Source: Tretioscincus oriximinensis (Eukaryota; Chordata; Lepidosauria; Squamata; Gymnophthalmidae). From it: DNA of 64,000 bases. Positions 12,107 to 22,346 of this stretch are shown here, one piece after another (position 1 is the stretch's first letter; every line of letters begins with the position of its first letter). Below the pieces are notes generated by a model. It was given only the letters and a program-made list of their open reading frames with translations. It did no database searches and was not told the origin of the DNA. The DNA lies in assembly GCA_022410635.1 (NCBI GenBank), contig JAJVDF010000002.1, positions 4,908,778 through 4,972,777 of the forward strand, given 5' to 3'. A program made the position numbers and the translations under genes.

Positions 12107-12265
12107 ATAAGAACTTAAGAACATAAGAGGAGCCTTGCTGAATTGGGCCGGAGCCCATCTAGTCCAGCATTCTGTCTCACACAGAGGCCCACCAATTGCA
12201 CATGGAACAGAAGAAGGCAAATTCTTCAATTGTTCTTGACACCCTGCAAATATCATTTCCTCCAT
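12107..12265 (-). mobile_element. CR1-like LINE 3' UTR fragment
   Basis: Octamer-rich tail (CATAAGAACTTAAGAACATA) followed by the family's GAGCC..GCTGAATTGGGCC..GCCCATCTAGTCCAGCATTC sequence and ACACAGAGGCCCACCA. More diverged than the 24600 copy. Confidence 0.75.
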
Positions 12266-12537
12266 CTCTCCCTCAGTCGCCCTGGCAAGACTACTTTTAG
12301 GAATTAGGAGTCAAAGTCATAAAGAGCTCACTTTGTCAAAGCCAGGGTGTCATGATGAAAAGAACCTTTCTCTGACAGCTGGTTGTACAATATAGTTGTC
12401 AGCAACCACCTCAATTGGATTTTCAATGTCCTATGTACAGCTTTAATCTGAACCAATTGGACAGATTCACATCAGAGCAGGAAATCTTATTCTGGGTTCA
12501 TTGTGCCCCTCATCCTATCATAGGTTCACTGACCTTG

Positions 12538-12760
12538 GAACAATCCAGCAATGTAGCACTTTGGAAACTAACTAGAGGAAGGTAGACAGCATGAGCTTTT
12601 ATAGACATGTCTACTTTTTTAGATAGAAGCAGACTTACCTACAGAAAACACATGTTGCCTATTTTCTTCTTGTTACTCTCCAAGATACTACAAGCTCCCT
12701 TTGCTGGACTTTCTGAACAAAGACCAACACAGCAATTTCTTTGAAAGCACTTCTGAATAC
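12538..12760. mobile_element. foldback MITE, family F copy 1
   Basis: Left arm (GTAGCACTTTGGAAACTAAC, then ..CATGAGCTTTTATAGACATG, then TCTACTT) is the imperfect reverse complement of the right arm (ending TGCTGGACTTTCTGAACAAA, then GACCAACACAGCAATTTCTT). One-armed or two-armed relatives occur at 14580, 27655 and 49320. Nearly the whole element can form one hairpin. No transposase was seen and the superfamily is not certain. Confidence 0.6.
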
Positions 12761-14446
12761 AATAACATGGCTATCTGGATACCACTGATGTCCTCACTAG
12801 ATCTACATTTTGATGTGACTCACCTTGGCTTTCTTTGGTTTTCTCATTATGCTTTTACAAACTTGAGTAGCATGAATCTGCTAAGAAGATTTGTTATGTA
12901 TACATCCTTAAGCCTTGTTGTTACAAGCAATATACAGGGAAACAACACCACGAAGTGGTAAATATTCTACTAATAGTGAAGAATGAACAGTTACAATTAT
13001 GAGCTGGGGAATTATCTAAGAAATCCTTGTCTAGTTGAGTGGCAGGATTGGGTGACATAAATTTATGTAACATCCAGCCCATAGAAGCACCTGTGAATAT
13101 AGCTAACTACAGGTAGAGATAGATACTCGTGAAATAAGGAACCTGTCATAGAAATCAACCAATCAGAGATAACTCAAGAAACAAAAGAATATCACCCTTG
13201 TTTGGGTTTTTTTTTGCATGATTTCCTGCTTAATTGTTTTATTTAGTGTTTTCTGTTTTTTCTCCACTGAAATCTGAGGGATCTGCCTAGATATTTTGGT
13301 TCTTTCTGCTCTTAATCTTGCTTTATGGTAGAAGAGGTCTAGGAAAGTTATGACCCATTTGCAAGTGTAGAAATAGTACTGAGATTTTGTGCACAGCCAA
13401 AACAGCCCCAGTTGAAAATTTAGATGGTTAAGAATGACTCCCCCATATTTAGTACTACAGCAACTCTTCAACATAAATTAAGTTAAAAAACAATGAGTGA
13501 CCAAGTCACCAAGACAGCTTTATAGATAAGTGAGCTTGAATCTGTCTCTCTCCTATCCCAGGCCAATATTTGATATGTTATGCTACAAAGACTCCGGAAT
13601 TTTCAATGAAGGAAGATACTGCTACTGTGCATTTATTTGCATATTCTTGAAAAGAAATCCCATTAAATTCAGTGGATCTTACTTTATAGCAAAGAAATGT
13701 AGTACAGCTTTCATAGTTTCATTGTTTGCAGGTGTTGACCAAATTTTATCCTGTGCTTAAGTTAAGTTCAAAAACTGGCCATATGTGTATGAATGTTCCT
13801 CTGGGTACATAATTTGCATGTTTATGAGAATATGCCCTCAGAACTGCACACTACCCCTCACTGGGGGTTAAGAATTAATTTTTAACCTAGCCCTCGGTAA
13901 GCAAGCTTAGAGGTTTCTTTCGCAGCATGGAGTTTATCAGGCTTACCAGAATAGTTAAGCTTGGATCTTGAATTTATGGCACAGATCTAGCCAGAGGCTT
14001 AATTTGTGCTTCCTCAAAATATTTTTTATTTTTACTTTTGATTTTAAAGAAGCTTTGCTAAATGTTTTAGGCTCTGTTTTTGTTGAGAGAGAGAGAGAGG
14101 AATAGCTTTTCTTTTTTTAAAAAGGCAGTTTAGGATGAAATAGTGCTACATGTTTTCCCCAGATTTAACTTTACATAAACCCTTTCTCCTGCTTTTCAGT
14201 GCTTACTGAAACATGATATTAATCATGAATTTTAAAGATGGTTTATGCAGATGATAGATCTCAAGGTATGGACACAGACTTGAGAATGGCCCAGCTGTAA
14301 ATCTTATGAAAATGGTGTTGACGCTAGGCAACTTTGCAATAATTCTTGTTAACAAAGGCTGTCTGTTCCTTCTAATTTTATGGATATACTATAAAAGAAA
14401 CAAAGCCAGCCAGATAGGAATTCAGTCTTTCTTTTTAAAAAAGAAA
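12761..14446. other. unassigned sequence
   Basis: No recognised repeat. A 103-codon minus frame (13163-13474) and smaller frames lack family resemblance. Confidence 0.4.
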
Positions 14447-14512
14447 ATCAATTTTTTTTGAAGAATTGATTAATATTTTTTTCAATTAATATATTTTATT
14501 AATTGATTCCTG
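14447..14512. repeat. AT-rich palindromic block
   Basis: TCAATTTTTTTTGAAGAATT followed by GATTAATA..TTCAATTAATATATTTTATT and AATTGATT contains overlapping complementary AATTGATTAAT/ATTAATTGATT segments. A short AT-rich foldback. Confidence 0.5.
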
Positions 14513-14579
14513 ATTGTTGCAATAAATACTAGCAGAAAACAATAGGCTTCTTTATGTAGGAAAACTGCATTCTTTATGT

Positions 14580-14715
14580 ATTAAATTCCCTACATAAAGT
14601 CTATCCCTGGCATTTGTCCCCTGGCTTCTGAAGAAGTAGACTTGTCTATGAAACCTCATGTCAGCTCACTTCCTCTTGCTATTCTCCAAAGTGCTACAAG
14701 CCACCCTTACTAGAT
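14580..14715. mobile_element. foldback MITE, family F copy 2 (one arm)
   Basis: CTACATAAAGTCTATCCCTG followed by GCATTTGTCCCCTGGC and TGAAGAAGTAGACTTGTCTA matches the corresponding part of the copy at 49545-49690. The left arm is missing, so this is a partial copy. Confidence 0.6.
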
Positions 14716-15361
14716 GTACATTATGTGTGATATGTTTCGTTTTGTGTGTATTTGTTTCTGTTGTTAAATATAAATTTGCAATAAATATTTTTTTAAAAAT
14801 CTGCAATCTAATTTCTAAGAAGGTTTTGTTTTGCTCTTTATACAAAGCATCAAAATGAGCAATTGTGATTTCCTATGCTTGGTTAATAGCACAAAATTGT
14901 GAAAGAGAATTCTGAAAGGTAAAATGCATTTGGGTATTTGGAAGTGAAATAGTGGTCCAGCCATTGAAATGAGTTCTGAAAAGGCAAGTCTAAGATTTTC
15001 TTCACATGCATTGAAATTATGTCACACCTCAACTGACATCCAAAGGATAGAACTAGTAAAGTGAAAAGAAGAGTAAACGCATGTGCCTGTCCTCTTAGAA
15101 AGAGGGAATGGTTGCCTTTTATCCAATGTTTGAGAACTGCTTGTAGGGGTCAGAACATTTCTATTCCCTTGTCAAGATGAGACAAAAGGCATTTGACTGA
15201 GAGGATAAGCAGATGCAAATACCTAAATAGCGGTAGTTGGCTTCAGTCCAAGGGTGAGGGTTATTCCCCTACAAAGGTTGAACTGATGAGTCAATTGAAA
15301 CAATGGCCTTCTTTTTTGTTGTGGTGGTTGCTTTTGGATTTTATTTGTGTGTGTATTTTAA

Positions 15362-15439
15362 GCAATGAATGGAGAAAACATCTTTGAAATTTCAAGTAAA
15401 GCAATGAATGGAGAAAACACCTTTGAAATTTCAAGTAAA
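15362..15439. repeat. 39 bp tandem duplication
   Basis: Two adjacent 39 bp units (15362-15400, 15401-15439) starting GCAATGAATGGAGAAAACA. They differ at one base (T/C), indicating a young duplication. Confidence 0.95.
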
Positions 15440-16479
15440 GTCATCTTTATTTCTGTGAAGATCAAATCATGAGGAGATTAGCCTGAATTGCAACATGCCA
15501 GATTTATAGCTTTCCTGTCACATACCACAATGGTTTTCCAAAACGAGGAACACAAATGAAAACAAACAGGCAGTAATAATAAAATGGCTGCCTTAAAGCA
15601 TGTCGTTTCATGCTACTAGAGATATCTTTGTGATGAACAAATGACTCTTGAAATACATGATGGGCCTGACTTTTGTTATAGATGGTTGTCACGGAAATAT
15701 ACTCATCCCAGAATTCCCTGAAAACCCATCTTTTAAAGAGGAAAGATCAGCAAACCTTCACATGTCCATCTCCATTCTATTAAAGCAATACTAGTAGACA
15801 GGTGCCTCATCTTTTGCTTAATTAGGATTACGCTGAAATAATCCCAGTTTCCCAATAACAATAACAATTTGTTATATTTTTCTGTTTTGTATAGTGCCAT
15901 GCACATAGGTAGTACCACGCAGATGATGANGAGGAGGAGCAGGAGGAGAATTGCCCTTATAAATTTGTAAAACAGTTCAAAAACTTCTAAATTTGTTTTC
16001 TAAGAGGAGTCCTTTGAAAAGAAATGGATTTTTTTTTAAAAAAATACAATTTATTTTAAATGAGTGGACATCTATACCTGGAAGATATTAATTTTTAATA
16101 AGGAAACAAGAAGTAAGAAGAAGGCCAGATGTACACCTTGACATGGTGTCACCATCACCTTTGTATCACATCAGAATCGCAGTATCATAACCTGCTGATG
16201 CACAGCATGAGAATGAATACAGGAACATACAGGAATACAGAGTTAAGCAACCCTTCTGTCACTACAAAGTGAGGCTGAAGAATTATGTTTGCTGCTCAGT
16301 TTGTTAAACATTCTATTTCTGCATGGATTCATCCATGTACAGAAGAGGTGTAGTGGAATATTCTGGCACTGCGGTTACAGCAATGAACAGCAACAACTGT
16401 ATTAAATAAACAGAAGTGGTTTAGGGGTGACCACACTAGTGTTCCCATCTCACCTATAATCCACATTAAAGCGCTGAGA
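15440..16479. other. unassigned sequence
   Basis: No recognised element apart from a short purine-rich run near 15926-15947. Contains one ambiguous base. Confidence 0.4.
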
Positions 16480-16760
16480 ATGAATATTGCACAAAGTAGA
16501 TTTAGTCAAATCCAGTAAACAGACCTCTGCTGTCCATGTTGTGATAAGCAGATTGAAACTGTGGCCCATACTCTTTTACACTGTAGATTCTAATCTGATT
16601 TACAGAACAAGTTCAAATTGCCTGTTATCGCCTGAACCTAAGTAAGTGGTGGTGACTTCTACCTAACTTTTTTATTAGCAGATAAAAACTCTGTGGTTAT
16701 GTTTAAAGTAGCAAAATTTACAAATGCTGAAATTAGACAAGGAACTCACACTTTAACTCA
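16480..16760 (+). mobile_element. non-LTR retrotransposon C-terminal fragment with zinc-knuckle-like motif
   Basis: The plus strand encodes CPCCDKQIETVAHTLLHC near 16525-16580. This Cys-X2-Cys...His-X4-Cys pattern is typical of the C-terminal zinc-binding motif after LINE reverse transcriptases. After two stops, the fragment FLLADKNSVVMFKVAKFTNA follows, a context also seen in LINE C-termini. The clade is not determined. Stop codons make it a relic. Confidence 0.45.
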
Positions 16761-16867
16761 AATGAGGCATTTTTGTATAAAAATGGTTTTTATAATTATT
16801 ATTTCTAATGTGCTTTTCAGTGTAACTTTATTTGCATATTGTTCTGGTTTATGATAATTAAAAATCT

Positions 16868-16918
16868 GTCACCCACCCACCCACCTATCCACCCAACCCA
16901 ACCCATCCATCCATCCAA
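16868..16918 (+). repeat. (CACC)n/(CCAT)n microsatellite
   Basis: CACCCACCCACCCACC, a CCAACCCAACC interruption, then CCATCCATCCATCC. Simple tetranucleotide-type repeat. Confidence 0.85.
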
Positions 16919-17221
16919 TCAGTCTAATCTATCATCTATCTTTAGTGTGGATTAGAGCATTAGTGCACAGACCACCTCTAACCTTTATTTGGGTCCTTCC
17001 TGCCATGGAGGGCGATGTANTATGAAGACTTGAGGTTCAGAAGGAGGCCCATTATAGAAAGAGCCTATGATTCTATCAGCTGTTTGTCCAAACCCTAGCC
17101 TCTGTACACCTGCTCTAAGAATCAATATTGGTGGTTGGCAGGAATGCAACAGTCATCTCATGAATTATCCCATAATTCCCTGAGAAACTGGAATAATCCA
17201 CAGAAGTCCTGTATTGTGGGA

Positions 17222-17320
17222 AGGTGTTGCCAATTGGTGGGCCACTGTGTGAGAACAGAATGCTGTACTAGGTAAGCTGTAGCCTGAAATAGCAACATTT
17301 CTCTTATATTCCTATGAATG
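17222..17320 (+). mobile_element. diverged CR1-like LINE 3' end
   Basis: TTGGTGGGCCACTGTGTGAG, then ACAGAATGCTGTACTAGG, then TAGCCTGAAATAGCA, ending TCTTATATTCCTATG. This matches the last ~100 bp of the family at 24600-25397 but with many substitutions, so it is an older insertion. Confidence 0.6.
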
Positions 17321-17605
17321 CAGATGNGGGCCTAGGTCACTGTTTTTACACTTTGCTCGCCTATGGCAGATACAGGACTGTTACTAGACCCAGCAATAAG
17401 TGTGGAATTAGCCATCACCCACTACTCCTTCTGTAATGCCTTTGTGAAAGAAAGCCAACCATGACATAACTGGAAAAGTAGGAAATGACTTTTCTTTCAT
17501 CACAGTTATGTCCATGTGGTATATTTAGTCTCATTGAATTATACAGACTTGTTTTGAGATAATGGCTATCACACTTTAAGAGGACAATACCAGGACAATA
17601 TACAG

Positions 17606-17744
17606 TAGGCTGACCAGATGACCCCTTTTGGGGTGCCTCCTGTTTTTTGCTGAGGAATTTTTTTTCAAAAAAAATATTTTTTTTCTCAGCAAAAAACTGG
17701 GAGGCACCCCAAAACCGGGTTTTCACCCCCCCCCCCCCAGCCTA
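17606..17744 (+). mobile_element. hAT-like palindromic MITE, copy 1
   Basis: 139 bp member of a family defined by termini TAGGCTGACC/GGTCAGCCTA. The right arm is shortened: a 15 bp C run joins directly to CAGCCTA. The flanks are ATATACAG (17598-17605) and ATAAACAG (17745-17752), an 8 bp target duplication with one mismatch. The two halves (GGGGTGCCTCC..TTTTGCTGAGGAA and TTCTCAGCAAAAA followed by ..GGGAGGCACCCC) are complementary. Confidence 0.85.
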
Positions 17745-17784
17745 ATAAACAGTAACTTTGATTAACCTCAGTCTTGGCAATAGA

Positions 17785-18100
17785 ACATATGAACATAAGA
17801 AGAGTCATACTGGATCAGGCCACAGCCCCTCTAGTCCAGCATTCTGGGAAGTCTGAACAGAAGAAAGCAAAATATGCTCCTGTTCATGACTCCCTGCAAA
17901 TGGTATTTCAGGAGTCCTGCCTGTTGCTTCATCCTGGTGGCAGCATCCAGACACTCATCCTATTACCCATTTATANCTTTGGTGTCCATAAATCTGTCTA
18001 GTCCTATCTTGAAACTATCCAAGCTGTTAGCTACCACTACCTCTTCAGGAAGCAAATTCCACAGGCCAATGACACTCTAGGTGAAAAAAGACATTTCCTT
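17785..18100 (-). mobile_element. CR1-like LINE, truncated 3' end
   Basis: Minus-strand copy from the octamer tail (ATATGAACATAAGAAGAG) to the final ORF2 codons (PEEVVVANSLDSFKIGLDRF-like). The 3' UTR has lost the ACACAGAGGCCCACCAGATG segment seen in other copies: CAGCATTCTG joins directly to GGAAGTCTGAACAG. Confidence 0.8.
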
Positions 18101-18274
18101 TATATTTTTGGAAATGTTTGGAGTGTAATTCAGGATTTATCACCTGGTTCTCCTGCTAAGATAACAAATTACGGGTAAACTCCACTTAATGAGCTTCTGC
18201 TTTATAATTTGTCTTAATAACCCTATTGATTCCCCCTTTACAAGCAAATATACTGCTCAAAACAATTAAGGGAA

Positions 18275-18444
18275 NNNNNNNNNNNNNNNNNNNNNNNNNN
18301 NNNNNNNNNNNNNNNNNNNNNNNNNNNNNNNNNNNNNNNNNNNNNNNNNNNNNNNNNNNNNNNNNNNNNNNNNNNNNNNNNNNNNNNNNNNNNNNNNNNN
18401 NNNNNNNNNNNNNNNNNNNNNNNNNNNNNNNNNNNNNNNNNNNN
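18275..18444. other. assembly gap (170 Ns)
   Basis: Run of unknown bases. The left edge reads TATACTGCTCAAAACAATTA, then AGGGAA. The right edge enters an (AAG)n repeat. The gap probably hides an unresolved triplet-repeat expansion. Its true length is unknown. Confidence 0.97.
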
Positions 18445-18690
18445 AAGAAGAAGAAGAAGAAGAAGAAGAAGAAGAAGAAGAAGAAGAAGAAGAAGAAGAA
18501 GAAGAAGAAGAAGAAGAAGAAGAAGAAGAAGAAGAAGAATTGGTTATTCCAATTCTTGCTTTATAATGGGTGNGTTGGCTAGAGATGCAGGCTAGTAGAA
18601 GGCGCTCAATCCTCTCCATGCCCAACACAGGGCCTTGAAACCCAATTTCTCAAATGGAAGGCCAGCACTTAGCTGACTGAGCCATTCATG
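18445..18690 (-). mobile_element. tRNA-derived SINE with (TTC)n tail, copy 1
   Basis: On the minus strand: a tRNA-like head (TGGCTCAGTCAGCTAAG as box A-like, GGGTTTCAAGGCCC as box B-like), then GGCATGGAGAGGATTGAGCG, then CCTTCTACTAGCC, a shared body, and a pure (TTC)n tail of about 31 triplets that runs into the gap. The head and GCATGGAGAGG segment match the copy at 27837-28051. The GAGCGC..CTACTGGCC segment matches 22083-22346. Confidence 0.7.
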
Positions 18691-21030
18691 CTTTTGATCC
18701 CAATTAGCTTACAAAGTCAGGTTTACTTGTAATGTTGTATATTTAGGGGTATCATGGATCTTAAATTTGCACAAAAAGGCATTTTCTTTTCTCAAGTCAT
18801 GTTGCACGTTTGGGGAAAAATATATTTGTGCTTCCCAACTGAATAAGGGAAATGTTAAGGTTCGTTAATTAGAATTTCTGGCCCAATTCTTTCTTGTTTT
18901 AATTTTATTTTTTGTTAAAGGCTTCAAAAGGAAAAAAGCCCGAAATAGTCAATCTTTGTTTTTCTCCCACTGAAGATATCAGCTTTATTCTCTTTTGCAA
19001 ACAGAAGATAAATGCTAAACGAGTGTTGTACTTCCTTTCAAAGGAAATGCAAGGTATATTATAAAGACTGAAGAAAAGACAAGTAGAACAATCATCTCTT
19101 GTTTCCTGTTCCAATGTGAAAATTGCCATTTGGGTTGAAGAACTATGCTAGAGAGAAAGATAGGCAAACAGTAAATCCTGTTTCCCATATTTGTTACTCA
19201 TCTGAAGTCCTGTAGAGATGCTCACCAAGATTGGAAATACTGGAATATTGGATTCATGAATAGTTTGTCTGTTGATAATTATCTTTCTGAGGATGCCTCG
19301 TACAACTAACCAAAAATAAAAGAATAAGTCCCCCTCCCATTGGTGAGGCTAGGCTCTTGGGGGNCCTGGGGCAGAGAAAGGAACGGCCTTCCTGTTGCCT
19401 GTTTTCATTACCTTGTTTTCAAATGCCTCAATGCTGCTGGGTCTGTGATGCTCATTATTGTGCTGTTCATCGACAAGCAGTAGCCAATGATAATCATAAC
19501 TGCTTGTTGGCACATGGCACAGTAATTAGTGTCACAGATCCAGTTCCTCACGCTGAAGAATTTGAAAACANGGCAAGGAAGAAATCGGATGGGATAGAGG
19601 GCCCAAGCTTACCCTCCCCCACCATTGGCTAAACCTATGGGATCTGTGTCGGGACTCCATCCCATCCGGTTTCTTCCTTCCCTTGCCCATGCCCCCTCCC
19701 GACAGGGTGCTAGCACTGCCATGATGAGATTGCCTCATGGTTTGGTAGCAACTGTACCATTTTAGAGCAATAAAGCCCAGATCCACCACTGTAACTTTTA
19801 GCAGGGAAAAGAACTGCTATAGATGGGTCCCCCACCCTCCTTCCTATAAGCAGAAAATTTGTTTCCATTTGTATAGTCTAGATTCAGCTTTTCAGGGTTT
19901 AATGGTTCGCAGGTCATTATTGCTGCAATGTCCTGTGAAGCATGGGTGCATGAATCCTCTGTGCCACAGTGATGGTTGAGTTGTGGGGAAGTGGCTGGCA
20001 CATCTGTCTTTCTGACCAAACTTCAAAACCAAGCTTTATCTAAGAGCAAATTAGGTTGCAGCCTGATAACCTTCCTTTTCCACTATTTTCCATTATGCTT
20101 GGTTATTCCAAAATATCCAACTTTAGTTGAATGAATGCAGCTTTCAATTTCTGATAATAAAAAAAATAGAAATTGATGGCTCTTACTAGCCCTGGACCAG
20201 TGTTGTGTCAATCATGCTACACCAATTCAAAAGCAAGTCACAGAAGACTAGTATTTTATTTATATATATTATTCTGTCATTCTAAAGTAGCATCAACAGA
20301 ATTGAGGGCTGGTTAATGTGCCTGATTGAAATAGCTGATTGAAATAGCCAGAAGATGTAATAGCTTCAGTTCAGCTAATGTAATGCTGCCTTACTCCTTA
20401 AATGAGGAAACAGGTCACTGATCTTNAACTTCTTGGCTTTGAGAAAAGATCCAAGCCAGTGGAATCTATACAACAAGGGTCTGCTTCTGTAGATGAGCCA
20501 GATAATCAATGTACACAATCAGATGCAGAAGAAGAACCAGTAATTAGTTCGTTGATTGCTGTCATATTAAGCAATAGTTTTGGCATTCAGCTTCATCAAT
20601 TGAGAAACACCAAGCTACCAGGCCCCACCCAAGTTCCACCCATGAATAGATAGGGGGCTAGTAATAAGTACCTAGGTTCATTGTTAAGGTCATATAAAAC
20701 ATGACAAACCCTATAAGGCATTGCTGCACTTGCTTTCCACAGTTCCCATCATTCTCTGCAAGCCAAATGCCCATGAACTTTTACATTTAATCTCGAAGGC
20801 TCTTGAAATCCTACAAGATTTGTAATGTTCACGTTACTTAATGTCTCCATGAAGGCTCCCCCCCCCCTAGAATTTACAAATAAATTCTACAGCAAAGGAC
20901 CTTTTTAGCGAGTGGATCGTTGAACACCTGCGACCTCCTGGGGCAGATTGACCATGATGTTGCTATCAACTCGGAAGAATTTGTGCATGGGGCTAGAGCG
21001 TAAGCTACTATGAACCATCCCTTTCAATTT
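18691..21030. other. unassigned sequence
   Basis: No confident element. 20400-20830 holds an 83-codon plus frame followed by a CATATAAAAC TATA-like stretch; it resembles no family I can name. Contains a short 13 bp repeat (TGATTGAAATAGC) near 20323-20348. Confidence 0.35.
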
Positions 21031-21240
21031 GCTGTTGTTGTTCAGTCATTCAATCATGCCTGACTCTTTGTGAATGCATGGACCATAGTATATTTGGCAC
21101 CTCTTGTCTTCCACTGCTTCTGAAGTCTGGACAAGTTCCTAAAATATATTGCTTCCATGACACTATCCATTGCATCCTTCGTAGTCCCCTTCTCCTTTTT
21201 CTATGAGTCTTACTCAGCATCAGGATTTTGTGCAGTAGTC
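21031..21240 (-). mobile_element. BovB (RTE-clade) LINE fragment
   Basis: Plus-strand text TTGTTCAGTCATTCAATCAT then ..GACTCTTTGTGAATGCATGG then ACCA..TCTTCCACTGCTTC is the antisense of the BovB ORF2 end. The minus strand encodes KKRRRGLRRMQWIVSWKQ then ..SMHSQRVRHD with a stop, close to the conserved RRRG.QRMRW and VHGV..SRT blocks of BovB. The family is widespread in squamates and ruminants because of horizontal transfer, so its presence fits a squamate source. Frame-disrupted and diverged. Confidence 0.75.
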
Positions 21241-21277
21241 CTGCCTACTCTATATTTCACTGATATATCCGATTCAA

Positions 21278-21323
21278 AAATTATCCCGTTTCTAATTATC
21301 AAATTATCCCGTTTCTAATTATC
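21278..21323. repeat. 23 bp tandem duplication
   Basis: AAATTATCCCGTTTCTAATT plus ATC is repeated exactly at 21278-21300 and 21301-21323, directly downstream of the BovB remnant. Confidence 0.95.
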
Positions 21324-22082
21324 CCTGTTTATGAAAAAATGTAATGTGTATTGATGCTCAAGCATGTCTTCTATTATACAGTTTATATAAGTATGTGTGT
21401 AACTACTCCATTTTGTATTTTTATGGATACGTTGATTCAGACTAGAAGAAGGAGGAGATAATAAAGTCAGATCAACTCCACAAATGCATCAAAAACTGTA
21501 TGCAAAGCATTACCTTGAGTTTTGCAACTTCTGGCTTTTGTGGTATTAGTCATATCCTTAACATGACCTTAATACAGTTTTGCGGCTTTGTATTTACACT
21601 TTTTTTTTAATTGTCTCAAAGACAAATGATAGATGGTTGCTAACAGCAGAGGCCTCCAGCAATGTTTTTGATAATATTAAAGGTATGGCATAAAAATGCT
21701 AAACAAAGGGAGAAGAGTTTGAGAGATATAAAAGGAGATGTAAAATGCCATTTTAATTTTTTTTTAAAGAAAAATCTGATGTGAATTGCTTAGTCTGGAA
21801 GATTTTGAAAAGCCTTTAGGTGGTATTTGTATACAATTACTGCATCTAAATGCAGGTATTATATGCTTAAGAACTTGTTTTTATAAACCCACAAAATGTA
21901 ACTGGGACACAGCGATACATACTGTTTTTACTGATTCACATTTTCTAAAACTTTATGTCTCTTACGTGTCAAATCCATGTCTTACAGTAATGGATTTGTT
22001 TAGATTTCAGATATAGGTGGCTAAAAGAAAAAGAGTAAGCTTCTCTATTAGATTCCAATGATGACTTTTCCCAACTGCCATC

Positions 22083-22346
22083 AGAAGAAGAAGAGGAAAT
22101 GTTTTTTTACCCCACACTTTTCTCACTCAAAAGGACTCATAAAAGGCTTATAAGCTATTTTTTTTTTGTCCGAAGGCTTACATTCTACACACTANGATGG
22201 TCTCCATTTATAAAATTGCAATTTCGTACTTTCGAATAGCTTTGTTGACTAGAGCTAAGGCCAGTAGAGAGCGCTCACTACAAAGTTTTACAGAACTTTG
22301 AACTCGTTATCACACCAGGGCTCTTAACCATTGTACCATTGTGAAG
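22083..22346 (-). mobile_element. tRNA-derived SINE, copy 2
   Basis: Minus-strand reading: ACAATGGTACAATGGTTAAG followed by AG (box A-like), GAGTTCAAAGTTC (box B-like), GTGAGCGCTCTCTACTGGCC followed by TTAGCTCTAG, a body shared with 34755-34965, and a 3' end with GCTTATAAGCC, GAGAAAAGTGTGGGGTAAAA and a short (TTC)n tail. Head, body and tail are all present, so this looks near full length (~264 bp). Confidence 0.7.

Noticed and set aside
18226..18628. Long Lys- or Ser-rich frames
   Set aside because: They consist of the N gap and the (AAG)n tail of a SINE.
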